Assembly (NCBI GenBank): GCA_964369475.1
Contig: CAYJFK010000065.1
Coordinates: 1 to 12,539 of the forward strand
Direction of reading: 5' to 3'
From: CAYJFK01 sp964369475
Lineage (GTDB): Bacteria > Bacillota > Clostridia > Oscillospirales > Feifaniaceae
Length of the DNA: 12,539 nt
Below, in pieces: positions 1 through 5,703 of the stretch (position 1 is its first letter; each line of letters begins with the position of its first letter). The position numbers and the translations under genes are program-made. The notes beneath the pieces were generated by a model. It ran no database searches. It worked only from the letters and a program-made list of their open reading frames with translations, and was not told where the DNA came from.

Positions 1-131
1 CATCAGGGTGCCCCTTGGCGTTAAATTCCCGCCCCGAGGGCGTTAAAATCAGCTTTGCTGATTTCTTCATCTTGGAGAAAACACCTTTTCTCCAAGATGA
101 AGGCGATGTGATCTTTTCACATCGCCTTCAT
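1..131. repeat. Tandem array of abutting palindromes downstream of nrdR
   Basis: Five perfect inverted repeats follow one another almost without gaps. They are stem 5-8/12-15 (4 bp, loop TGC), stem 30-34/38-42 (5 bp, loop CGA), stem 46-53/57-64 (8 bp, loop TTT), stem 65-81/86-102 (17 bp, loop CACC) and stem 97-111/117-131 (15 bp, loop TCTTT). The last two share positions 97-102 (ATGAAG), so in full length they exclude each other. The 9-mer GGCGTTAAA is repeated at 17-25 and 39-47. The array starts 12 bases after the nrdR stop codon and runs to the window edge, so it may continue. The first hairpins met by the nrdR transcript could stop transcription, but no T-run follows them. The make-up resembles short palindromic repeat clusters in intergenic regions of some Clostridia, as I recall them. 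The palindromes are seen directly; the role is inferred. Confidence 0.75.
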
Positions 132-142
132 TATATTAAAAA

Positions 143-598
143 CTATGACTCTCCAAGTAGTTTATTAAGTTCTTCTTTAAATGTGTTAAGATCCCTAAAC
201 TGGCGATAAACGGAGGCAAAGCGGACATAGGCGACTTCGTCTACGTCCTTTAACCTAACCATAATAAGTTCGCCTATCTCGCTCGATGTTATCTCCCTAT
301 CAAGAGTTCCGGAAAGCTGTGTCTCAACATCGTCTACAAGCTCCTCTATCGTCTTAACAGAAATAGGGCGCTTCTCACAAGCTCTCATGACACCTCTAAG
401 TAGCTTCGTTCTATCAAATGCTTCTCGGCTCATGTCCTTTTTTACTACCATTATAGGGACATTCTCTATTATCTCGTATGTAGTAAACCTCTTACCGCAC
501 GAAAGGCACTCTCTACGCCTGCGTATACTTGCCCCTTCATCGGTAGGTCTCGAATCTATAACCTTACTCTCGGCATATCCACAAAAACAACATTTCAT
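143..598 (-). CDS. nrdR: Transcriptional repressor NrdR
   Basis: NrdR is a 151-residue zinc- and nucleotide-binding repressor of ribonucleotide reductase genes; it senses ATP/dATP through an ATP-cone domain. The N-terminus carries the zinc ribbon with Cys3, Cys6, Cys31 and Cys34, and the family hallmarks VIDSR and RRRRECLSCGKRFTTYE. The ATP-cone follows from about residue 47 to 137. Length matches the family (about 150). I chose the ATG at 598, preceded by AGGTGA with 8 bases of spacing; an in-frame GTG four codons upstream lies on that ribosome site and is less likely. The gene has its own promoter at 637-665 and is the last gene before the palindrome array. No ribonucleotide reductase gene is in the window, so its targets are elsewhere. 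Confidence 0.97.
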   Translation of the reverse strand: MKCCFCGYAESKVIDSRPTDEGASIRRRRECLSCGKRFTTYEIIENVPIMVVKKDMSREAFDRTKLLRGVMRACEKRPISVKTIEELVDDVETQLSGTLDREITSSEIGELIMVRLKDVDEVAYVRFASVYRQFRDLNTFKEELNKLLGES

Positions 599-636
599 AA
601 TGTTAATCACCTACTAAAACTCATAAATTATGTTAA

Positions 637-665
637 ATTATAACATAACGGTTATCCTAAATCAA
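637..665 (-). promoter_or_regulatory. Sigma-A type promoter of nrdR
   Basis: On the minus strand the -35 element TTGATT (660-665) and a perfect -10 TATAAT (637-642) are separated by 17 bases. The -10 is extended by an upstream TG one base before it. Transcription would begin near 630 and give a leader of about 30 bases ahead of the nrdR ATG. A single Spo0A-type box (TGTCGAA, 682-688) lies about 17 bases upstream of the -35. Confidence 0.7.
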
Positions 666-728
666 GCTTTGCAGATCTAATTTCGACAGAATATAGTTTT
701 AATTACATCTATAATGTTAATAGATACG

Positions 729-971
729 TTACATACATAGCCAATCTTCGACTATATCAGGTATCGAGGTAATTGTTACCTCGTAATCTGACAGCAGCTT
801 AACGAGGTTCATAACACGAAGCTTCACACTGCTAAGATCATTTATAATTAAACTCTCACCTGTGTTCTTGTTAACGACGGCAATGCCGTACGAATCTCCC
901 GTAGTAGTCAAGCTGTATCTGTACTTTTCTTCCCCCACACTTTTAGACTCTACGAGCACTTCCCAATACAT
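729..971 (-). CDS. Small conserved protein, probable DUF6514 family
   Basis: An 80-residue soluble protein with no signal peptide, membrane segment or metal motif. The middle part (GDSYGIAVVNKNTGESLIIN) looks like paired beta strands. The C-terminal half (LRVMNLVKLLSDYEV, then PDIVEDWL) looks like a helix followed by the ending typical of a small Clostridia family that I recall as DUF6514, whose function is unknown. The ATG at 971 is well supported by GGAGGGGAAACTT directly before it. It stands alone: lysS ends 273 bases upstream behind hairpins, and nrdR follows with its own promoter. Two tandem Spo0A boxes at 1050-1066 sit at the -35 region of a candidate promoter, which suggests control at the onset of sporulation. 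That link is inferred from the DNA site only. The gene is real with high confidence; the family name is less certain. Confidence 0.82.
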   Translation of the reverse strand: MYWEVLVESKSVGEEKYRYSLTTTGDSYGIAVVNKNTGESLIINDLSSVKLRVMNLVKLLSDYEVTITSIPDIVEDWLCM

Positions 972-1028
972 AAGTTTCCCCTCCGATGTTTTGTTACTGA
1001 TATTCTACTACACAGAGGAGAAAAATGG

Positions 1029-1066
1029 AATATATAACTCATAGCAAAATTCGACATTATTCGACA
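1029..1066 (-). promoter_or_regulatory. Tandem Spo0A boxes with overlapping promoter
   Basis: On the minus strand two identical heptamers TGTCGAA occur at 1060-1066 and 1050-1056, exactly 10 bp apart and joined by TAA spacing, giving TTGTCGAATAATGTCGAA. This matches the Spo0A box and closely follows the tandem arrangement known in the B. subtilis abrB operator. A -10 like TATATT (1029-1034) lies 16 bases downstream of the second box, so that box overlaps the -35 position, as in Spo0A-activated sigma-A promoters. The start of transcription would be near 1022, with a leader of about 50 bases before the ATG at 971. The boxes are seen directly; binding and direction of regulation are inferred. 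Confidence 0.65.
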
Positions 1067-1139
1067 AAAAATTCAAAATGTATTATGTTGCAATAAAAAA
1101 TAATGTATAAATTAAATACTTGCCGACTTTTATTAAATT

Positions 1140-1221
1140 ATAGCCCTAAAAACAAGAAGAGTTTAATTTATCTCATACTTGTTTTTAGGGCTATCGTAAT
1201 TGTAGAAAAAACGCTACAATT
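1140..1221 (-). terminator. Two hairpins after lysS, probable terminator region
   Basis: The lysS transcript first meets an 8-bp hairpin (1198-1205/1214-1221, AATTGTAG with CTACAATT), 24 bases after the stop codon. It then meets a long hairpin with a perfect 17-bp stem (1140-1156/1178-1194, ATAGCCCTAAAAACAAG) and a 21-base loop. Neither has a clean T-run on the minus strand: the long one is followed only by AATTTAATAAAA. The smaller hairpin is followed by TTTTTGTTT on the plus strand, which is the terminator layout for the opposite direction, although no plus-strand gene is visible. A terminator for lysS is the simplest reading. Confidence 0.45.
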
Positions 1222-1244
1222 TTTGTTTATATTTGTGCGATGCT

Positions 1245-2765
1245 CTATTCCGGTCTCATTGTCGGGAATAAAAGTACATCTCTTATAGAGTAACTGTCGG
1301 TAATTAACATGGCAAGCCTGTCTATGCCAATGCCCAAACCACCAGTAGGCGGAAGACCATATTCAAGAGCGTTGATGTAATCGGTGTCCATCATCGATGC
1401 TTCTTCATCGCCCCCGTCCCTAAGGCTCTGTTGACGCTCAAAGCGCTCCTTCTGGTCGATCGGGTCGTTTAGCTCGGAGAAGGCGTTAGCGAACTCTCTG
1501 CCCGTTATAAAGAGCTCAAAACGCTCTGTAAGCTCAGGCTTTGATGGTATACGCTTTGCAAGGGGAGAGATTTCGACAGGGTATTCTGTGATATATGTCG
1601 GCTGAATAAGGTTGTGTTCAACCTTTTCGTCAAAGCAGATTGCAATAAGATCACCTCTCGAGGGCTTTCCATCAAAGTGAATGCCCGCTGCCTTAACGGC
1701 CGCTCTTGCTTCTTCGTCTGTCTTTATCTCGTTAAAGTCGACACCTGCATACTTCTTAACAGAATCTATCATGGAAATTCTGTTAAAGGGAGGCGTTAGA
1801 TCGACCTCTGTTCCTTGATACATTGTCTTGGTAGATCCGTTTACCTTTAAGCATACCTCAGATAGCATCTCCTCTACAAGCACCATGATGTCCCTGTAAT
1901 CGGCATATGCCTCGTATAGCTCTATCGTTGTAAACTCGGGGTTGTGCTTAATGCTCATGCCCTCGTTACGGAAGATACGGCCTATCTCGTAGACCTTTTC
2001 AAGGCCACCAACAATAAGCCTCTTTAGGTGAAGCTCAGTTGCAATTCTAAGATACATGTCCAAATCAAGGGTATTGTGATGCGTCATAAATGGCTTTGCA
2101 TTTGCGCCACCTGAAATGTTGTGAAGAATGGGGGTCTCGACCTCGATGTATCCACGATCGTCCAAAAACTCTCTTATATAACGAATAATCTTGCTACGCT
2201 TTATAAATGTCTCTTGAACATCTGTGTTCATTATTAAATCGACATAACGCTGACGGTATCTAAGGTCTACATCCTTAATGCCGTGGAACTTTTCAGGTAG
2301 CGGACGGAGCGACTTGGCAAGCATTATAATTTCGCTTGCCTGCACCGAAATCTCGCCCCTGCGTGTTCTAAAAACTGTGCCCTTAACGCCGGCGATGTCG
2401 CCTATGTCCCACTTTCTAAAATCGGCATATGCATCCTCGCCAATGTCGTTTATCTTAACATATATCTGCACACGGCCGTCTCTGTCCTTTAAATCAAAGA
2501 AGGAGGCCTTGCCCATCTCTCTCCTCGACATAATACGACCTGCAATAGAGACCTCTTTGCCTTCCATCTCCTCGAAATTATTTAAAATTTCAAAGGCACA
2601 GCTGTCTCTCTCGTACTTAACAATCTCAAATGGGTCTCTGCCCTGTGCTTGCAAATCAAAAAACTTCTCACGTCTAATTCTTAGAATTTCATTTAATTCT
2701 TCTCTTGGGGCTACTTCAGAAATCTCTGTTTCTTCTACTTGGTTTTGATTATTATTAAGATCCAT
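1245..2765 (-). CDS. lysS: Lysyl-tRNA synthetase, class II
   Basis: This enzyme charges tRNA-Lys with lysine using ATP. The protein has 506 residues, the usual size. An N-terminal OB-fold for anticodon binding is seen around residues 70-150 (VSIAGRIMSRREMGKASF). The class II catalytic core follows, with motif 2 around FRNEGMSIKHNPEFTT (265-280) and motif 3 GLGIGIDRL at 476-484. It ends in the family-typical LLFPTMRPE. I chose the ATG at 2765 because AGAGGAAG lies 8 bases before it. A longer start at 2795 would overlap greA by 14 bases and lacks this spacing. It lies 16 bases downstream of the greA stop, and the two are surely cotranscribed from the promoter at 3325-3353. The hairpins at 1140-1221 probably end the operon. 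Confidence 0.98.
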   Translation of the reverse strand: MDLNNNQNQVEETEISEVAPREELNEILRIRREKFFDLQAQGRDPFEIVKYERDSCAFEILNNFEEMEGKEVSIAGRIMSRREMGKASFFDLKDRDGRVQIYVKINDIGEDAYADFRKWDIGDIAGVKGTVFRTRRGEISVQASEIIMLAKSLRPLPEKFHGIKDVDLRYRQRYVDLIMNTDVQETFIKRSKIIRYIREFLDDRGYIEVETPILHNISGGANAKPFMTHHNTLDLDMYLRIATELHLKRLIVGGLEKVYEIGRIFRNEGMSIKHNPEFTTIELYEAYADYRDIMVLVEEMLSEVCLKVNGSTKTMYQGTEVDLTPPFNRISMIDSVKKYAGVDFNEIKTDEEARAAVKAAGIHFDGKPSRGDLIAICFDEKVEHNLIQPTYITEYPVEISPLAKRIPSKPELTERFELFITGREFANAFSELNDPIDQKERFERQQSLRDGGDEEASMMDTDYINALEYGLPPTGGLGIGIDRLAMLITDSYSIRDVLLFPTMRPE

Positions 2766-2781
2766 TATTATAACTTCCTCT

Positions 2782-3279
2782 CTATCTATGTGCATCTTTG
2801 TCGAGCTCTATTTCGAGCACCTTTAAATGAACAGAACCGCCCGGGGTATCGACAGATACCTCGTCCCCAACTTTTTTTCCTAAAAGTGCTGCACCTATCG
2901 GCGACTCTCTCGACACAGTGTTGGACTCGGGCGTGCTAGATGCAGAGCCTACTATTTTATAGCTAATCTCCTCGTCGAACTCTTTGTCGTATACCTTAAC
3001 GACAGAGCCAACATTAACCTTGTCTTTATCTATTTCATTTTCGTCCACAACTTTAGCATTGTTAAGAATTACATCGTTTTGTGCAATCTCTGCTTCTAAA
3101 ATTGCTTGCTCGTTTTTAGCATCATCATATTCGGCATTTTCTGAAAGGTCTCCGAAACCCCTCGCCTGTTTAAGGCTGTCCGCCACTTCTTGACGGCGTT
3201 TGGTTACAAGGTATTCCTGACGCACTTCAAGCGCCTCGAATTCTTTTTTGGTCATTATAATTTCATTTTGAACAGCCAT
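2782..3279 (-). CDS. greA: Transcription elongation factor GreA
   Basis: GreA enters the RNA polymerase secondary channel and stimulates cleavage of backtracked RNA, restarting stalled complexes. The 165-residue protein has the expected two parts: an N-terminal antiparallel coiled coil (about 10-78) and a C-terminal FKBP-like domain (about 85-163). The coiled-coil tip holds GDLSENAEYDDAKNEQ with the conserved acidic pair Asp44 and Glu47, equivalent to Asp41 and Glu44 of E. coli GreA, so it should be active in cleavage. The ATG at 3279 is preceded by AAGGAG with 5-6 bases of spacing. It is the first gene of a greA-lysS operon with a consensus promoter, a common pairing in Clostridia and Bacilli. 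Confidence 0.98.
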   Translation of the reverse strand: MAVQNEIIMTKKEFEALEVRQEYLVTKRRQEVADSLKQARGFGDLSENAEYDDAKNEQAILEAEIAQNDVILNNAKVVDENEIDKDKVNVGSVVKVYDKEFDEEISYKIVGSASSTPESNTVSRESPIGAALLGKKVGDEVSVDTPGGSVHLKVLEIELDKDAHR

Positions 3280-3324
3280 AATATCTCCTTTTCGGGGTTT
3301 AATTTTTGCACATTACATCCTTAG

Positions 3325-3353
3325 ATTATACGACAAACTTAATATTATGTCAA
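3325..3353 (-). promoter_or_regulatory. Consensus sigma-A promoter of greA-lysS
   Basis: A perfect -35 TTGACA (3348-3353) and a perfect -10 TATAAT (3325-3330) are separated by exactly 17 bases on the minus strand. Transcription would start near 3318, about 38 bases before the greA ATG. The spacer just before the -10 reads TTTGTCGTA, one mismatch from a 9-base Spo0A box; this may be chance. It is the strongest promoter in the window, as expected for housekeeping genes. Confidence 0.88.
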
Positions 3354-3399
3354 TAGTATTAAGCCTGTAATATGCCTTTTACGGACAATTAACATATGT

Positions 3400-4167
3400 T
3401 TATATAAGCATATACGGTTTAAAAGAATTTGTTACGTCTCTGTCGGCAACTTCAAATATAAGTGTGGTCTTTTCAAGCATGGAGAGCTGACGTGGGAGCG
3501 GCAAGGCAGGCGGCAGACTTAGTGTCATTGAGCGGAACATGCGACCGTCGAGCGGCATGTAGTTCTCCCCTGTTAGATTTACCGATACCCTCGCACTTCC
3601 CCTGTACCCTTCCTTGCAATCGAGTATTAAGGCAACATCGCTTTTAAAATGCGAAACCGACATCGTACGAACTGCAAGACCTGTTTCGGACATAAGCCTC
3701 TCGGTTAAAGGGTCGGCTATTCTTCCCTTTGATGTCATAAGGTGTAGCACCTTTGCATTTTGCGAGGCGCAGAGCAAGAGCTCGTAACTAAGCAGCTCTG
3801 CATTTAGGTCTACAATTGTCACCTTGCGCTCTTTTATAGGCACACCGCACAGGTCACAAGCACGCTTTAGCATGTGATTTACCAGTTTATAGCTATGGTC
3901 TCTCTCCATTATTATTCGCAGACCTAACGCCTTTACCACATCATTTACACAAGGTATCATAATTTCAAGCTGACGGCTGATAAAAACGCTCGTAGCTCCC
4001 TGTTTTTTAAGCATCTGCCTGAGCTTTTTCGAAAATCTTCGCTCGCTTTTAGGCATACCGATAGCCGCCACTATAAAAGAGCCTCCAACATTTGGCGGAA
4101 GCACCGAGCGGCTTATTTCAAAATTATTACCGGATAAACCTTTATCATATACAATTAAAACGACCAT
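3400..4167 (-). CDS. Unrecognised 255-residue protein
   Basis: I do not recognise this protein. It has no signal peptide and no clear membrane segment, so it is probably cytoplasmic. The region from about 115 to 170 (KVTIVDLNAELLSYELLLCA, then AKVLHLMT) alternates strand and helix like a Rossmann-type fold, but no glycine-rich nucleotide loop is seen. A CxxC pair (RACDLCG, Cys104 and Cys107) sits just before it and could bind metal or be redox-active. The C-terminus from about 190 (SARVSVNLTG) looks strand-rich with a proline-rich turn (LPPALPLP, 218-225). The ATG at 4167 is supported by GAGGTGG just upstream. It lies 112 bases after the S41 protease gene and 120 bases before greA's start, with its own candidate promoter containing one Spo0A-type box. 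Codon use looks like its neighbours. The gene is real; its function is unknown. Confidence 0.85.
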   Translation of the reverse strand: MVVLIVYDKGLSGNNFEISRSVLPPNVGGSFIVAAIGMPKSERRFSKKLRQMLKKQGATSVFISRQLEIMIPCVNDVVKALGLRIIMERDHSYKLVNHMLKRACDLCGVPIKERKVTIVDLNAELLSYELLLCASQNAKVLHLMTSKGRIADPLTERLMSETGLAVRTMSVSHFKSDVALILDCKEGYRGSARVSVNLTGENYMPLDGRMFRSMTLSLPPALPLPRQLSMLEKTTLIFEVADRDVTNSFKPYMLI

Positions 4168-4205
4168 AATACCACCTCAATTAGTAGTATTACGGCCGTT
4201 AAAAT

Positions 4206-4234
4206 TTTAGAACGGTTTCGACATAGCTTTGCAA
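4206..4234 (-). promoter_or_regulatory. Candidate promoter with a Spo0A-type box
   Basis: On the minus strand TTGCAA (4229-4234) and TCTAAA (4206-4211) are 17 bases apart, each matching the sigma-A consensus at four of six bases. A TGTCGAA heptamer (4217-4223) lies inside the spacer, where a bound Spo0A would more likely block than help polymerase. This is weak evidence: both hexamers are poor, and one heptamer can occur by chance. Confidence 0.33.
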
Positions 4235-4279
4235 ATTATCATTAAAATCGCCAAACGTGTCTACTAAATTCAATATCGG

Positions 4280-5503
4280 TCATTCGTACTTAACGGGATA
4301 ATCCTTTGCCTGCATACCCGATTCAAGTGCCTCTATGGCGGCTTGCAGTTGAGTATCTTCTTCGTAGGTAAGGTAATATGTCTTGTATTCAAGCTCCTCG
4401 GGAAGGGCGATGTCGATATGGGGGAAAACGCCTATTCCGTTATAATTTATGCCCGAAGGTGGGTTGTAAAGTGCGTTTGTAAGATGTACTGCCGTGCCGT
4501 CTCCAAGCGGATAGGTCGTCTGCATACTGCCCTTGCCAAAGGTCTTGTCGCCAACAAGTATAGCCTTGTCGTAGTCTCTTAGCGTTGCGGCAAATAGCTC
4601 TGCGGCGCTGTATGTCTCTCCGTTTATAAGGACAGCCATTGGCAAATTAAGCTCCGACGATCCCGAGTCCATTGTCTCAACAGTGCCATCTTTATAGACA
4701 ATTTCAATAACATTTCCCGAAGGTACAAGTGTATCGAGTATATCGACAATCGTGTTAAGCTCGCCGCCTAAGTTGTTGCGAACATCAAAGACAATTCCCT
4801 TAACTCCTTGGCTCATCAAATCTTGCACCGCATTTAGAAATTGGTCATATGTCGGATAATCGAACTCCAAAATCCTAATGTAGCCATAGCCGTTATCCAT
4901 CATGTTATGTTCAACAGAGAGCCTCATAAAGCTGTCTCTCGTAACGGAAAAGTCTATTAGCTCACCATCTCTGTCGACAGTGAAAATGGCATCTGTGCCG
5001 CCTTCGCCAAGCAGTGCATCTACCGCAACTTCATATCCCATTTCAGCGACCGACTCGCCTTCGATTTGCACAATCAAATCACCCGGCATAAGGCCTGCAT
5101 TGTTGGCAGGCGATCCTGACATTATGTGAACAATTCTAATAAGCTCATCATCTGCCGCATAGTTTACACGAATTCCAATGCCCTCGAAATTGCCTGTAAG
5201 CTCGTATGTTGCATCTGCATATGCCTCCTCGTCGAGGTAGTAGCTGTAATCGTCCTCAAGCCCATGAACAAGGCCTGTAAGCATCCATGTTTCGAGTTTA
5301 TCATCGTCAAACTCGTGGACAAACTCGTCCTTAATAAGTTCCTCAACATCTTGCAGTTTCTCGTATTCGTCTTCCATCTCACCGGCCTTGATAAGAGTGT
5401 TGTTTATAGTGCTCTTAAAGCCGATAAGTGTTCCCGTAAATGTAAGCGACGACGCAACGGCAACGCAGAGAATTATGGTTAGTAAAGAATAGCGTTTTCT
5501 CAT
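4280..5503 (-). CDS. S41 family C-terminal processing protease (CtpA type)
   Basis: A secreted or membrane-anchored serine protease that trims substrates from the C-terminal side. The 407-residue protein starts with a signal or anchor segment (about 6-28). A PDZ domain (about 100-185, with GIGIRV and AGLMPGDLIVQIEG) recognises substrate tails. The S41 core follows, with the Ser-Lys-Gln set at Ser299 (ETYSAAE), Lys324 and Gln328 (TFGKGSMQ). The 25- and 29-residue spacings equal those of B. subtilis CtpB (Ser309, Lys334, Gln338), so it should be active. The ATG at 5503 is the only sensible start, but its ribosome site is unusual: the nearest purine run, AGGGGAAAG, lies about 15-20 bases upstream, partly inside a small hairpin. 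It follows the M23 peptidase gene after a 200-base spacer. Relatives act in envelope stress, hydrolase turnover and sporulation signalling (SpoIVFA cleavage by CtpB). The exact substrate is unknown. Confidence 0.95.
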   Translation of the reverse strand: MRKRYSLLTIILCVAVASSLTFTGTLIGFKSTINNTLIKAGEMEDEYEKLQDVEELIKDEFVHEFDDDKLETWMLTGLVHGLEDDYSYYLDEEAYADATYELTGNFEGIGIRVNYAADDELIRIVHIMSGSPANNAGLMPGDLIVQIEGESVAEMGYEVAVDALLGEGGTDAIFTVDRDGELIDFSVTRDSFMRLSVEHNMMDNGYGYIRILEFDYPTYDQFLNAVQDLMSQGVKGIVFDVRNNLGGELNTIVDILDTLVPSGNVIEIVYKDGTVETMDSGSSELNLPMAVLINGETYSAAELFAATLRDYDKAILVGDKTFGKGSMQTTYPLGDGTAVHLTNALYNPPSGINYNGIGVFPHIDIALPEELEYKTYYLTYEEDTQLQAAIEALESGMQAKDYPVKYE

Positions 5504-5524
5504 AATATCAATGTAGCTCTTTCC

Positions 5525-5583
5525 CCTGAAACGATCAGGCGCATTTTTTCATGAATAACGAGAGAGTTTCCCCCCTCGTTATT
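5525..5583 (-). promoter_or_regulatory. Structured leader of the S41 protease gene
   Basis: Two inverted repeats lie just upstream of the protease ATG. One is a perfect 9-bp stem AATAACGAG/CTCGTTATT (5554-5562/5575-5583) with a 12-base loop. The other is a 5-bp stem CCTGA/TCAGG (5525-5529/5535-5539). The smaller stem includes the first bases of the AGGGG that is the only Shine-Dalgarno-like sequence before the gene. No T-run follows either on the minus strand, so they are poor intrinsic terminators. They may be a leaky terminator after the M23 gene or a translation-control element. The repeats are seen directly; the role is inferred. Confidence 0.4.
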
Positions 5584-5703
5584 ATGTCTAATATTTAAAT
5601 AATATATATTATATAATATCAGGTAATTTTTTATTCGAAGAAATTATAATCCAACCTACGAAACAATCATAGTCAAGCTAGGGTGATAGATGTAATCCGA
5701 ACC

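Noticed and set aside
1..131. CRISPR array
   Set aside because: The palindromes differ from each other in sequence and length and have no spacers of regular size, and no cas gene is present.
685..700. Possible NrdR box upstream of nrdR (AAAACTATATTCTGTC on the minus strand)
   Set aside because: Only about 11 of 16 positions fit the NrdR consensus as I recall it, and the usual second box at a fixed distance is not seen.
1569..1575. Spo0A-type heptamer inside lysS
   Set aside because: It encodes Val-Glu within a conserved coding stretch, far from any gene start. Similar heptamers inside the PucR-type gene (near 8776 and 9434) are also coding.
2766..2795. Longer lysS start overlapping greA
   Set aside because: The ATG at 2765 has AGAGGAAG at ideal spacing; the added residues overlap greA and are not typical of the family.
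5126..5482. Plus-strand open frame opposite the S41 protease, and other such frames opposite greA, ftsX and the M23 gene
   Set aside because: Composition follows the complementary strand of real genes; no domain or ribosome site supports them.
5615..5680. TTGACT and TATAAT upstream of the S41 protease gene as a promoter
   Set aside because: The spacing is 22 bases, too long for a plain sigma-A promoter. Such spacing exists at the Spo0A-dependent spoIIG promoter, but no Spo0A box is present here.
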